Below are positions 1 to 12,905 of a stretch of DNA of 64,000 nt, one piece after another (position 1 is the stretch's first letter; every line of letters starts with the position of its first letter). The translations under genes were made by a program, and so were the position numbers. Location of the stretch: the NCBI GenBank assembly GCA_030490835.1, contig CM059977.1, positions 25,091,335-25,155,334 on the forward strand, written 5' to 3'. The stretch comes from Annona cherimola (Eukaryota > Streptophyta > Magnoliopsida > Magnoliales > Annonaceae). The notes below the pieces were generated by a model. It saw only the letters and a list, made by a program, of their open reading frames with translations, was not told the origin of the DNA and did not search any database.

Positions 1-260
1 ATACAAATTTTGTAGGTATATTTACAAAAACTAAATATACTATTTTAATTTTTGAAATTGCAAATATACACACACAATTTACATATCTTTACAAATATAC
101 TCATGTCATGATAATGTAGTATCGACACTATACCGACATGGATATATTTGCAATTACGGTCTAATTATGTGAGAGTTATTTATAGTTTTCAAGATTATAT
201 AGGTATATTTACAATTATGATTAAGCTAAGTGAATGTATTTGCAAATCACTCATTCGCAA
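1..260. repeat. R3 AT-rich dispersed repeat, copy 1
   Basis: Short AT-rich repeat built from phrases such as 'gtaggtatatttacaa', 'ttgcaaatatac' and 'catgtcatgataatgtagta', occurring in both orientations within the copy. The same phrases recur at about 19840-20160 and in part at 21520-21860. The self-complementary layout suggests a small non-autonomous DNA element. Ends are not resolved because the window starts inside it. Confidence 0.5.
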
Positions 261-1435
261 TTCTATCACAAATTTTATATTACTTTTTTTTATTACCAAT
301 CAAAATATTACTTTTTCCATCCCAATTGCATCATTAAATTTTTATTCAATTTGTTCATCAGATTCAACCATCTTTTTTTTTTTCTGTGACAAAGATCAGA
401 TTCGACTATCTTAAATGCTTTGTAACATGCAAGGTTTCATTAGGCAAACCATAATGAGAACAAATTTTTGTTGCGGCCTGCATTTCTATCAAATTTGGCT
501 GCAACCACGGCTTTTTCAAGTAAGCTGGTAGACCAATCACACCTTAATCATGTATAAAAGTTTAACTTATTCAATGTATTTAGAATTATTTATTTAAAAA
601 TAAGTTTCATCCAAATTAAAAGAGATGCAAAGCCATTTCAACACCAAGACCGTCTGAAACATCATTGGTTATTTGAGTAAATGATTCCATAAAATATATT
701 ACATTCTAGTATATTTTTGAATGACCAATAGAAAAAACTATATTTGTGAACGTATCTACGCACTTTTCATGATTCATATATAAATATCTATTTTAAAGCA
801 ACTGTAGCCCACCTCCAACTCTGAGTCTCTGACTAAAATGATCTGTGATCCCTTAATAAAATTAAGGACGTTAAACAATGTGAATGGTTATTCTTTTACT
901 ATCATCAAAATGGTTCCATAACCAGGATAATTTGTTGTCCCTGGGTAAAACTAATGATATTAAACCAAGTGAATGGTTGATTTTTTATTTCATCATTAAA
1001 ATATGCCTTTATTGGTTTATAATTAAAACAGGGGTTGTGGTGGCTATTTTCAATCATATCCTAACAACCTTTTATTTTCAAATTAATATAAGAATTGAAT
1101 AAAATTCAATCCACTTAAGACATTTTACGTTATTTATTTAGATAGAATGCATGATAATATGTTAATTAATTTTTATAATCGTCGAATAATTTTAACGGCT
1201 AGATATTTACCATATCATGATTTTATTTTGTGGCCCACCCAAGCCTCCATCTAATCTGTTATTAAATTATGATATTTTAATGTAAGTATAATGAATGGTT
1301 TGGGTGTTAGCAAAATAATTTGAAAAGAAAAGTTCATTGGATTATGAACGAATATTTTGAATCTTAACAGCTTAAACTTGTTTATTTGAACAATTTCTAA
1401 TATATCCTTACATTTTTTGTAAGGATCTCGATAGT
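261..1435. other. Gene-free AT-rich stretch
   Basis: No convincing coding region. The open frames here are short, low-complexity and lack conserved motifs. Around 690-830 there is a fragment that resembles the R1 repeat family (its 'tattacattctagtatattt' phrase and neighbouring words). Nothing else can be supported. Confidence 0.5.
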
Positions 1436-2600
1436 TGCACCCAAGTGCAAATATCTATCTTTATTTTTTTGAATTTTTTTACATAACCGCTAATTTAAAA
1501 ATCTCTAAAAATAGTAAAATTTGATGTACATGTTAAATATGCTTATATTAATAGTTTTATAAAACAGTTTCAAAAAATTATAAATGAATTAAATACACTC
1601 AGGTGCACTGGTGCATTGAAGCGAAGTGCACTTGGTGCATTTAATAATACCCTTTTTTTAATTTTTACACTTTTTTAAAAGCTGCATAAGTATATTTATT
1701 GAGTTCTGTTGTATTGTAACTTTAATATAACTATTGCAAAACTCTTTTTTATTTTTTAAAATTTTTATAAGATTATTAATTTATATGCATTTAATCTATA
1801 AATCAAAATTTACCTTTTTAGAGTTATGTATACAATTTTTTATTTTAAAAATAGGGGTATTTTAGTCATTTAAATACCTCTATATGTTAAAAATAAAAAA
1901 TATACATATGAAACCCAAAAACGATAAAATTTAGGATCTGTTTCAAACCATTCAAGATTCTTGCATAGATTCTATATCTAGGACTAAAATGTAATAATGT
2001 GTGCTAATAATGAGAAAAGTGATATTAGAAATATAAAAAATTGTGTCAAAAATTTGTTTTGATAATTGAAAAATTATTTTCGAAATGGTAATACAAATTC
2101 GATTCAAGAATTTTGTATGATTTAAAACAGACCTTAATACGTAAGTTGAATACACGCAAATTAACAACTTTCTTTTTTTAAAAAAAAACCTAATTATGCC
2201 GAAGTTTCAATGCAACTTGATGCATTAAATTGGGGCTTATATTTATCTACAATACTAAATACTCTGGTGTAGTCTGAATCATTGTTATGACATCTTTTAA
2301 AAAAAATCTCTTATTTCATTATAATTTATGCCTAATTCACTTTACCATTTTTGTCTTATGTTTTTACTCAACTACCTAAATTACTTAGACACGAGGCTAA
2401 TACTTTACCAATTGTGCTATATTCACATGGCTAGTTGATACTGTCTATTTTTAAAAATGCAAAATAAATATATATACATATTCAAAAATGATAAAACTTG
2501 ATTTATAAATTAAATACAACTAAATTAATATGTTTATTAAAAAATTTTTTTAAAAAAAATAATATTTTTTTTATTGAATTTCAAACCGACCTGAAAAGAT
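1436..2600. repeat. Cluster of R2 hairpin-type repeats
   Basis: At least three partial copies of the R2 family lie at about 1436-1660, 1742-1935 and 2440-2600. Diagnostic phrases are 'gtgcacttggtgca', 'ggggtattttagtcattt', 'tatacatatccaaaaatg' and 'ttaatctaagtgtatttaac', with their reverse complements. Most copies form a long inverted repeat with a small loop. There are no coding frames, so these look like non-autonomous elements. Confidence 0.55.
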
Positions 2601-4592
2601 CACAGCTCGTTAGTAAGCTTTGGGCGTATATTTTTGTTTTGCGAAATGATAAAGTGCAGTCAACACTTGCATAACAATGCCATTTTACATCAGTGTCGTC
2701 ATCAACAAGGTTTCGTTTTTAATTCCTAATGATAGTTTTTATTCACATAAAAATAGGAAACCTTAGGTAATCACAATGATGCCTTCTCATTGATTCTCAC
2801 GGTTTTCTTTCCACACGTTCTCCCACCAACAACTTACATCTTAATCGTCTACAAATCTTATTTTTCTTAACAGCATTTTTATATTACAGTCATTTGTCTT
2901 ATCATTCTTTATCTATTTTAACTTTATTCCCGTTATATTTTCTCATTTACTTATCTTTCAAATTTCCCACTGCACTCTCTCGATGTAACTACATTTCCAT
3001 ACACAACCTCTACAGGATCGGTGATCATTATTCAATTAGGTAATTTGGGATCTTTTTATGCAATGTGACATTTTGAAATTCTCTGGATGTCTAATCAATC
3101 TAATGGACGGTGTGGATCAATGTTAAAGTCATTCAGGTACCTCCAACAATGCACGTTAAAATTCACAAAGGGCGCATTTTAGCATATTCCCACTCAACAG
3201 ACAGACCCATATTAGTTATCCACCGTTTGGCCAGTCACGCGTCAGGTGATCCAAAACGTGGATGAATCGTAGATTAATTTTTAGATCTTAACCATCAATT
3301 AGATAAAATAAGGTGCTTGAATATCATTCAAAGACACTCTGTTCAAATCAATGGCCTAGATTCCAGAGTTTCGATTGAAGATTGGAGAGCTAGCACCGTT
3401 TGTTTAATGTGCAAAACAAACATAACAGTGTCAATCAACCGAACAGAAAAATAAATAAATAAATAAAAAGATTTAAAAACCGCCATTTTCGTCGCTGGAA
3501 GATGACGACGGATAAGAAACGTCTTTCTCTTTTCTTTACAGCCAAAAGCAGAGGGAAAAAAAATACAGCAAATACCCAAGAATTTTCATATTCTTCCTCT
3601 GAAGAAAGAAGCTCTCTTTTTTGAATTTTGAAAAGCAGGAGACTTTTTTTGGATTTCTTGCAGGGCCAGAAAAGTTCCTCCCGGGGTAAGAAAAAAGCGC
3701 CAGTAAAAACTGTTGTTGTGTTCCTCTAATGGGTTTTTCTATGGCTTTGGCCAACAAATATTCCAACTTTCACCATCTTTTTTACAGCCTTTCCCTTTTT
3801 CTGGGGGCTTGAGCACAGAACCAGCTTTTCCTTTTTTAAAAAAACTTCTATTTTTTATTTTTTATTTTAAATTTTTACTGAAGATCCAATGCCTTTTTGT
3901 ATCGAAGGGTCATGGTTTAAGACCCGGCAGTAGATGTTGGCTTTGTGTCTTTGCGCCTGGATCTTTTTTATATAATTTTCAGTTTCTTTTCTTCATTCTC
4001 TAAGCCCAGAATTTTCTGGGTTGTTGGGATTTATAGGAGGATCAAAAGCTAGCGCTGTCTTTTTTCTTTTTTTTTTTGTCTTTTTCTTCCCATTTCTCTT
4101 TCTTGTTGATAGAAACAGAGAACATATGGTGTTTTCTAATCTGAAAACACTTTTGATCAGCCCCAAAATTCTGCAATGCTACAAAAGCCCCGCAAAACCC
4201 AGAAAAGGATTAATGTTCCTAATCAGCTTTCTGTGAATAAATGACCGTCTTCCATGCTTTCCACCAATTTCAGACCTCAAAGAACTCCCATCTTTAGCTC
4301 CTTCCTCTGATTTGAACTGCCAGAAATCACCAATTGTTCAAAAGCCCAGCAGTTGTCTGAGCATTTGGAAGAGCTTGATTGAATAAAAACTGCTACTTCC
4401 CTTCCCAAAGAGATACGGAATCTCAAAACCCAGATATCTCTAGCATAAAGTCATAACAAATCAACCTTTACCCCAAGAACTAGAACCCCATGAATTTCAA
4501 AACCTGCCGTCTATCCTTCTGAGAAAACTCCCATAAACCCCTGAAATCTCTCATCTCTCTGTGAAAAATCCCAACAATCTCCGCTCCCAAAA
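2601..4592. other. Intergenic region and probable 5' flank of the small membrane-protein gene
   Basis: No coding gene recognised. From about 3480 the top strand becomes pyrimidine-rich and less AT-rich. This fits a promoter and long leader for the gene at 4593. A GTAAGA sequence at about 3685 could be the donor of a leader intron, but no matching exon pair can be proved. Around 3060-3340 there is unique-looking sequence without motifs I recognise. Confidence 0.35.
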
Positions 4593-4979
4593 ATGTCACT
4601 GCCACTACAGCAGCAGCCTCCGCCATTGGCTCTCAATCAGCAAGCCTACAGCTCTCACTCCGGAAGTGGATCCGTCGGCCCAGTCATCGGAGTCCTCGCC
4701 GTGATCATGATACTCGGCGTCATTGCCGCGATGATCGGCCGCCTCTGCTCGGGAAGAAGGATAATGGGCTACGGCCAATACGATTTCGAAGGATGGATCG
4801 AGAGAAAATGCGCTTCATGCATCGACGGCAGAATCGAGCAGCCGCAGCCGAGGAACTCCGGCGCAAATGCCGCCGCCGGCGGAGCTGGCAGCAGCGACTC
4901 GGTTCCTATCGCGATTCCAGCGGAAAGCACCCAAGAAACGAAGCAAGCAGAGCAGCAAACTCCCGCTGCTCAGTCTTGA
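4593..4979 (+). CDS. Small single-pass membrane protein, plant-type, function unknown
   Basis: Intronless frame of 128 residues. Residues 1-27 are Gln/Pro/Ser-rich. Residues about 28-49 form one strongly hydrophobic segment (Val-Ile-Leu-Ala-Met run), followed at once by a basic stretch (RLCSGRR). A polar block comes next with aromatic residues, GQYDFEGWIE, and a CxxC pair (Cys73, Cys76). The tail is Ala/Gln/Ser-rich and low in complexity. The layout predicts a single-pass protein with the basic, CxxC-bearing side in the cytosol by the positive-inside rule. GC content and codon use rise sharply over this frame compared with its flanks, and the start lies in an A-rich leader context (AAAATGTC). 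The compact central block looks conserved in type, but I cannot name a family or function. I see no other start or splice signal that would extend it. Confidence 0.75.
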   Translation: MSLPLQQQPPPLALNQQAYSSHSGSGSVGPVIGVLAVIMILGVIAAMIGRLCSGRRIMGYGQYDFEGWIERKCASCIDGRIEQPQPRNSGANAAAGGAGSSDSVPIAIPAESTQETKQAEQQTPAAQS

Positions 4980-6396
4980 ATTGGGTTGGTTGAATTCGTT
5001 CCTCTTTCCACCTCTTCCTCATGTATCTGAAATTTTCATTTCATATTCTGGCTTTTGGGAATGTTGAGCTTTCTTCATTTCCTTGGATTTTCATCGCCAT
5101 TGCTTGCAAGATCAGATGGGCATACGGGCACATCATCATACAATGGAATTTTCTTTTTTTATTATTTCTTATAAGCTTTTCGATCACCATTCCACCTCCA
5201 TCGTCACCATCATGATCAATATCAGATCTTAGATTCCCACGGATGTAACAGATCATATTTATAAATAAATGAATAAATAAAACGAACTTGGGGGGCTTTT
5301 TCTTGGGTGTTTTTGTCCTTTCCCAGCAGTTTCAAACGATTAAAAAAAATGGAAATGAAAGCATTCAACCATGGGTGAGAATGGATTTGGCCCCATTCAT
5401 CGTCAATTCCAGCCGTCCATTTTGTGGGCCCCACATCAAGTTTGAACAAGAAGAGTGGGGGAGAGATGACATGCATTTATTTGTATTATCGTTTGGCCTA
5501 GAAGTTGTTATTCCTAAGTTCAGAGTACTTAATGGGCGGCTCAGATGGATTTATTGTGCTGTCCACCTGGTCCGATATGTTAGAATTTGGACCACTTGAT
5601 TTTTTTATTTGTTTGTATATTTTTCTATTTTTAGGCCATCCGAGTGGCAAGAAGGTGAGGAGTGAGCCCCACCTTGCTTGGGATAAAATGGGGGAAATTC
5701 CTTCCCTTTGAAATTGCCCAATCTTTTCTGACGGGAGGGTACCATTGGATGGTATGGAATGTGAAGGAGAAAGTTTTTAAGTACAAAATTTTTTCCCCTT
5801 ATTTTCAATATAATTTATCATTTTCTCATACATTACAATTTTACTGTTTTTTTTTTTAATATAAAAATTAACTTTACTGTTTTTCATTTTTAATAATATT
5901 TTTCTCATTTAAGATGTAATTTCTTTTGTTCCACTAACAGGAGCCTCTCATCTCGTTGCATTTACATCTCATTCATCCAATTATATGTAGTCAAAGTGCG
6001 TGGAATGTACTCCCGACTGGCTCTTTTCCTGAAGTATTGGGACAGTCTGCAAGCAGCCATTTTGTGCTCCTGAGTCCTGACTCTGCTTCTTGCTCCAGGC
6101 AGATGATATTGCTGGGGCCCACCATTGATGGCTTTCAATCCAAAAGTGGGGTACAGCCTAGGGCTCTTTTAAGTCTCTAGCTAGCTCTAAATTTCAATTC
6201 TGATTCTGACCTTGATTCACTTGAATGTAAATTTTTTTTAAATTTGGATTCAAATTTTAAGTTAGTTTAAGTTTTATGTAATAAAATAAACTAGTTTTTT
6301 TTTTTTTTAGGACATCCTTTCAAATACCTTGGGAGAGAATCAATTTGTAATTGTTAGATTAATGGTTCTTGCCACTGTTCAAGATGAGTAGATAGG
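4980..6396. other. 3' flank of the small gene and intergenic DNA
   Basis: Two AATAAA-type signals at about 5262-5281 are the likely polyadenylation region of the upstream gene. Beyond this the sequence carries several short GGCCCC/GGGCCC-containing words (about 5380-5450, 5640-5680, 6115-6120). Open frames here overlap on both strands and share no family features, so none is called. Confidence 0.4.
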
Positions 6397-6860
6397 AAAG
6401 GGGTAAGATGAAATTTAACTTTTTTTTCATTTTTAATACATAACAATTATATTTTTTCAATTTTCAATAATATTTTTAAATTTAAAATACCATTTATTTA
6501 ACCTGTCCAATCCGTTTATTTAATCCGTTCAACCCGTATAACTCATTTAATATAATATATTATAATATTTATATGTAATATTTATAACAGAAATTGACAT
6601 TAAAGAGATGACTTGAGATTAGAGCTTATGTTTTCAAGCCAAAATAAATTAAATTCAGGTATGTTAGCTTCGAATTATTTAATTTATTTAAATTTATAGA
6701 CTTTATTAAAGATTTTTAGCATGAAAATTAGTAACAAACACAACCCGTTAACCCGTTTATTAAATGGGTTGTAAATGGGTTAGAGTTGAAGTTTTTTAAA
6801 TGGGTTAGGTTTAGGATTAGGCTCCAACCCGTTCAACCCGTTCCGTTAACACCCCTAATC
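6397..6860. mobile_element. hAT-like MITE remnant rich in 'aacccgtt' words
   Basis: Repeated 'aacccgttcaacccg' and 'aaatgggttagg' words end in 'aacacccctaa' at about 6848-6858, the usual right end of small hAT-type elements. The left end may be 'aggggta' at about 6396, but this is uncertain and no clear 8-bp duplication is visible. There is no coding capacity. Confidence 0.4.
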
Positions 6861-6954
6861 TCAACACATATTATATCTTCATTTGGATTAGGTGAAAATT
6901 GGATTGCTGTGAACAAAAAGGCAAAACTATGTAAAGAGGGTTTAAGTTGTTGAT

Positions 6955-7245
6955 AAAATGCATTTGGGTGTACTTAGCTTCAGTGCACTCGGGTACTTTA
7001 ATCTATTTTTTTTATTTTTTAAAAAAAATTTAAATTTTTTTTATACAATTGTTAATCTAAATGCACTGATTTTCAAAAATAAAAAATAAATATATAAAAT
7101 ACTCCAAAAATGGTAAAAATTGACACACATGTTAAATACATTTAGGTTAATAATTGTATAAAAAATTGTCAAAAAAATAATAAAATGAGTTAAATACACA
7201 CGGGTGCATTCAGGCTAAGTGCACTTGGGTGCACTGAGCCTCAAC
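6955..7245. repeat. R2 hairpin repeat
   Basis: Inverted-repeat element with 'gtgcactcgggt' near the left end and 'gtgcacttgggtgcact' near the right end. The centre ('actccaaaaatggtaaaaatt') is almost the same as the copy at 47290-47600, which ties the two to one family. It is non-coding. Confidence 0.6.
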
Positions 7246-7259
7246 CTCTTTAAGTCTTG

Positions 7260-8060
7260 AATGTATCGGGTAGATATAATAATAATGAATAAAGAGAATA
7301 AAGTTAAAATAGATAGGTTAATTGTATAGGTAGTTGTGTAAAAATAATTGAAAAGTATGGTAGTTTGTACAGGAAGATGTGAAAAAATTAATTAAAAAAT
7401 ATGGAAATTATAACGTAGGAAAAGTTTTGGTTGAAAAGTTTTATTGAAAAACAAATACACTTGATAAGCTTTCATATCACGTTGAGATAGGCCAATTCCA
7501 TTCCAAAATTACTAACTTTTTTCTTATTAATTCTTTATTTTTATGACACGTCTTGGTTTTTACAAACCATGATATTCTTTTTTGAAATGCTTTTTTAACC
7601 GGTTATTAATTTTATCCTATGCTTTTCCAATCGCTTTTCTATATAATTATCTTACTTTACAGTCATTTATTTTTAGTTTTTATGATTATTTTATTTATTC
7701 TAACCTTATTCATTTTATTTCTAAATATTATCTCAATCATATCATATGATTATTCTGTCTTTCAAACACTTTCTTACGTAGAAGTGATAAAAAATAGTGA
7801 AAGAAATTTAACAAAAAGAGTTTGATGTGATATGATAAGAATAATAATTAAAGATAAAAATAAAGAAGAATAGGTAAAATATTTATATAAAAATATGAGA
7901 AAAATTATGAAAAAGAGTGACATAATAAAAATAATGATTAAAGATAAAAAATAAAAATTAAATAGATCAAATAGTTGTATAAAATATGTGAAAAATTATT
8001 GAAATGTAAGGATAATAATAGAAAAAGTAAAATAGTTAGATAGTTAAAATATTAAATTAT
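7260..8060. repeat. R4 AT-rich repeat cluster
   Basis: Contains opposed phrases such as 'attttaactttatt' / 'aataaagttaaaat' and 'tcttattattctta'-like runs. These recur at about 11755-11955, 19010-19210, 44760-44950, 47630-47830 and 51366-51655. Several copies are bordered by words like 'tttggtaaac' or 'gtttggcaaac', consistent with small terminal-inverted-repeat elements. Boundaries are approximate. Confidence 0.4.
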
Positions 8061-8159
8061 ATCAAAATATGTGTAATATAAAGTGGGAAAATTTTACATT
8101 CTCAAATGTCCTCTAAAGCCAAATTTTTTTTTTATCATATGGCTTAGAATGACTTATTT

Positions 8160-8660
8160 AGCCTACTCTTAAAAGCTTATTTAAAATATTTTTGCTTTTT
8201 CTATAAACTTATTAATCTATGTATATTTAATATATAAATCAAGTTCTATCATTTTTTAAAATTATTATTTTTGAAGATGTATATATATTTTCTTCACTTT
8301 TTATATTTATAATATATATGGTCTCAATTCATATTATAATAAAGCTCAAGAATCCTTAATTTTCAAAGGACAAACTAAACACTCCTCATATGGGAGTTCA
8401 TAGCTCCCATCACGAGGACGGGAATAAAATCCCCAGCACATGAGGTGTCTGCAGAATGCACAAGGTTATTTTAGTAATTTTAATTATTAAAAATGGCTAA
8501 ATACCTCTATATTCAAGAATCTAAAAAATATATACATATATTTAAAAATGATAATACTTGATTATGGATTAAATACATCTAGATGAACAAGTTTATAAAA
8601 GAAAAAACACAAGCATTAATAAATAGGTTTATTAGTGTGAGCTAAGTACGTTATTCCTTA
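8160..8660. repeat. R2 repeat pieces
   Basis: Two R2 pieces at about 8160-8330 and 8470-8640 are separated by a short unique stretch with 'gctcccatcacgaggac'. They share the 'tatacatatatttaaaaatg' and 'attaaatacatctagatgaa' phrases with the other R2 copies. Non-coding. Confidence 0.45.
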
Positions 8661-10149
8661 GCTTGAGTTAATAAAATTATGCCTACGCTAAAAATGGATG
8701 ACCTTTTGTGATATACACCATAACTCATTTAAGTTAATCACCTAGTCGTTCAAGTTAAATTTATATTTAAAGTAATTTATTTCACATGCATATGTTATCA
8801 TGGATGAAGGTTGTGTTTGGAGAATTGTGTATTATTCACCATTTTTATTACATGATCTCAATTTATATTACAATAAGATCCCTGAGATCGTTCTTACAAT
8901 ATCTAAACATCACTCTTACATTACATCATCTCAATTGGTATTACAATAAGACCCCTGAGATCATTTTTACAATATCTACCTAATATCCAACTGGTGGACA
9001 CTCCCACATAATTTCTGGAGAGAAAGACACTACCACATAACTCTTTTAGACGCTGCTGCGAATATGCTATGAAAAATGCTACTACGGAGATTTGAAACCG
9101 CGTCACCAAACGTTCGGTGAAATGTGGTTATCACGGAGGCGTTGCCACAGTGGCCATCATTTTTCATTTATCTTGTTTACTACTACTGGTATTATTATTA
9201 TTATTATTATCTAATTTTAATTCGTTGTCCTTTTTCCTTTTTTGATAAAAAATCTGTTCTCCAGTCCTTTTCCCGATCCCGTTATGCCGAAGTCAACATC
9301 TATTTCACACCTTTTTGTTTCTCTCCACCAAATTCATTCTATCGACGTGTGAATGAAGACGGTTAAAACAGAAGACACGCATTTTAGATGGGACAGGCCT
9401 TTTTTTGTTGGGAGATAGAATATTATAATTTAAATCATGAAATCAATCATCGCAATTAGCACACATGCGAAGATATTATAAAATTGGTATTTTTACAATT
9501 TATTCCCATAAGTATTTATTTTGCAAATGATCCATCTGTTCATAATTAATCCACTATTACTCCAACATAATGGAATTAAGTTCAATTATATAGCTTGGTA
9601 TGGGCTATTAAAAAGTTCAAAAGGTGCAATCGAAAGTTGGAAAAAAAATTTCTTTTCTTATCTTCGTAAGAATTGTCATCTTTGTCATTATTGTCCATGA
9701 TTAAGCAGAGAAGGGCAGCGGTACAATTATTTTGAATGGACCGTCGTTGTTGGGGAAATCTGCAAAAGAAGTTCGTAAGTAAGAGGTCGTTTAAAAATTC
9801 AATGTTTTAGAGAAAAAATTGCAAAAACTTTATAAAAATTGTGGGATCATTTATCTACAGCGGAGATGAGAATGTGGATGGTATGGAATCTATTTTATGT
9901 TCATGTCTACTCTGAAATTAGTTTAATTTAATCAGACCATCCATTAACATCAGATTTGGATTATCTGTACCTAGTTATACGGTCTCCCATGACCAACTGG
10001 CGTAGCAATACCCATAGGTTTTAATTATGATTTGTTTTTAATATAACATTGGCATAGCCTTCAGCTGATATACACATCGACCTACATCATTCAATATAAC
10101 GATCACATAGATCCACAGCTTTTTTGATGAAAAGCAATATATCATTTTA
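8661..10149. other. Intergenic DNA with a short trinucleotide run
   Basis: No gene is supported. A 20-bp (ATT)n run lies at 9191-9210. A locally duplicated phrase, 'ttacaataagacccctgaga' and its near copy, occurs at about 8870-8888 and 8940-8962. The remainder is AT-rich sequence without recognisable motifs. Confidence 0.4.
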
Positions 10150-10700
10150 TATAAGTTACCCGTCATGTCGTTTCATGATATATTTATTAGTTTGAAATCT
10201 TACTTTTATGTAATCCCTTCACTTTTAGTATATTGATATTTATGAAATTTTTTTATTTATTATATCTAACATCTTTTATATTATCATAAAAATAGTATTA
10301 CTCTACATGATCTCATTTACAAATGTGCAATAGCAAGTAATAAAATATTTTAATATTAAATATTTATTTAAAAATTGCATTTTGAACATCTACATCATTT
10401 AAAATATCATTACTATTTAGATAAATAATTCTATAAAACATTATTAATTCTTTTGAAGAGTCAAAGCCCACTACTCATGGCTAATGATCAAGGGCCGTGA
10501 AGCCCCAGTGCCTTACCAGCTGGCCAATGGCCCTAGACAGCATAATTATATTATAATACATATGTAAATAGATTTGAGTATTTCTCATAATTTACACGTA
10601 AATAAATATGATGTTAATTACAATGAATAGAATAAATTTCACATCAAACATTAAGACGTTAAAAATAGCATGAATGTTATATGGAACTACTTTTATATAC
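10150..10700. repeat. R1 MITE copy interrupted by a SINE-like insertion
   Basis: R1 family copy recognised by 'taatcccttcacttttagta', 'atctaacatcttttatatt', 'aaaatatcattactattta' and 'catatgtaaatagatttgag', all in the order seen at 20655-21110 and 43975-44530. Between the last two phrases it carries about 85 extra bases (10463-10545) that are absent from the other copies. It is non-coding. Confidence 0.6.
10463..10545 (-). mobile_element. tRNA-derived SINE-like fragment nested in R1
   Basis: This higher-GC block has no counterpart in other R1 copies. On the minus strand it contains 'tggccagctggtaaggcac', which fits an RNA polymerase III A-box in a tRNA-like context. A convincing B-box is not visible, so this is probably a truncated SINE. 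The exact target duplication is blurred by the AT-rich site. Confidence 0.4.
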
Positions 10701-12619
10701 CTAGTTGCATTGAAATGAACTTATATTTATTTATATAGTAAAAAATGATGTTCATTAGAAATTTATGTGTTTAAAAAGAAAATTCAATAATTTTAGGAGA
10801 AAAATGTAATAATTAAACTAAATTTTAATAACCCAAAATTGTTTAGTACAATCGGTTGCATAGGTTGACTTCATACAGCTGGTTGTTGCTCGATATGTGG
10901 GCAGAATATTTTTTCCTTGAAATTATTTGGTACTGTAAATAAATTAGATATATATTCGATTAAATATATTCTGAAAATGCATAAAGAAAATTAAAAATTA
11001 TTTACTCTCTACACATATAAGAGTGATCACACTAAGTTTTGCGTAGACCCACCTAAATTAATGTTTCTCCGAGATCCTCTTGTTTTCGACACTTATCCAT
11101 CATAACCAAATCTTCAAAACCAATCCAAGAGCATGATAGAATTTCCAATTTGTGATTTTAACTTTTCAATGCAATTTTTTTTTTCCTTTTTCAAAACAAC
11201 GTTTTTTTAAAAATTTTAGAAAATGCCTCCGTCTTTTTTGCAAGCCTGACTTGACGGCCAAGGTAGGAAAATGACGAAACAGTACCTCACAAGGCTTTAT
11301 AATGACAGAAAGAAACCCTTCCTCTCCTTCACGTGGTTCCAAGCTGAGAAGAGCATCTTCCCATTTGCAAAACACATGTGATTTGGGCAGCTTTTGTCGG
11401 TAATCCTCAGCGTGTTTGTGTACTTTGATGGTGATGGTGGTGTTTAGTTCATGTCAAGATGCATCTAGGCCTTTGAATTCTGCTCTGGATCTCTGTGATC
11501 GTGGCCGTACAAATGGCAATCAATGTGGAGTACTGTTCATCTCAGGGTTTAGAAAATGCCAAGAAAATGGGTGGCCAATTCGGGAACGTTGAGTAGGCTT
11601 GGATAACGAATTTGCTGGCAATTTTCAAGAAATAGAGAAGGAAGGAATCAGCATGCTCTGTTGACATCAGGAATCTCCTGCAAGCTGACAGTTATCAGTG
11701 CCATGTTGGTAGGGATTCAATATGCAAAATACAGAGCGTGGTCCGTAAAAAAAAGTTTTAAAACTTTTTCCCTACATTTTATCCTATTTTTAATCATTTT
11801 TCACATTTTTTATGCAGTTATCCTATTTTAATTAATTTCTCTCATCTTTTCATATAATTATCATATCCATTTTAACTTTATTATTTTAATCCTCATTATT
11901 AAACTATCATATTACATCACTCCCTCCTACTTTCAAAATTTTTTACTCACTTCTTAAACACATGTAACACGGTATTTGTAACATGGGACTGATTTATGCC
12001 ACAAAATGAGTTGAAAAAATACGTAAGCCATAAAATGAGTGGAAAAATAGACTATCTTTTTTAATATAAAGATTTTAAAAGATAAGTATTTATGGTAACA
12101 AAAAAAGAGTTCCACTTTTATGGTTAAACATTAACCAGTTTGGCTTATGCTAATGAGAAATGCAAAATTCCTTTCATCTGTCATATTTATTTATCTAAAA
12201 AATCCATTAATTATTAAGACGAGAAAAATGGATAAGTTTCTTGACACTATTTCTTTGTGATCAGAATACTTAGAAGTGGGACTCATGAGAAAAATGTAGC
12301 TATAAAACATATTACATTTGATAGGGAGGAAAAGAAACAGCTTTTAATTTGATTTTTTTAGTTATTATTAAGATACAACATTGTGGATTTTCTTGGCTAA
12401 TTTAAAATGCGCTTCTTCTTTCTTATATCCACACATTTTTTTTAAAAAAAATATGCCATTCGAAATTTAAAATAATAGCTTTTTATACGTAAAGGAGAAA
12501 TAAAAGTTTTAAGTATTGATATTTTTGTTGTCATTTAATTAAAAAAGACAATTGTTATCATTACTTAGATACTCAAGGGACGGAGATGAATATATAGAGT
12601 AGTGTAAGTGGGTTTAAAT
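10701..12619. other. Intergenic DNA with an R4 copy
   Basis: Apart from an R4 copy at about 11755-11955 (opposed 'attttaactttatt'-type phrases) I recognise nothing. A minus-strand open frame near 11166-11375 is short and low-complexity at its C-terminal side, and it is not supported by homology or splice context. Confidence 0.35.
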
Positions 12620-12905
12620 ATTAAGCAAAGCTTGGTTGGCGAGGAGGCGTGACACTATTATCTCCCACCAACGTTGGACTCTCTAAGTCGCTTTTGGTAC
12701 ATATAATGGTGTGGATAAAAAATAGAGGTTGTGGTGGTATTTGTCCCGTGGATTTCATGGAAGTGTCCATCTTATGGAAGATTTAAGGAGTATCGGAGCG
12801 ATATTTTAGGAAAAATGTAGGAATATTGTTAGATAAGTATTAGAATGTTGTAAGGATGTTTTAAGGGGTTGAATATGATATATGTTGAGATGATTGTAAA
12901 TACAA
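12620..12905. mobile_element. SINE-like repeat, copy 1
   Basis: Shares a 3' half with the block at 45280-45545: 'atggaagtgtcca', then a 'gatttaaggag' or 'ataaatttaggaatattat' type segment, then 'attagaatgttgtaaggatg' leading to a terminal AT-rich piece. The block at 24860-25060 has a third diverged version. The A/B-box region is best preserved in the 45.3-kb copy, so this is called by similarity only. Confidence 0.35.
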
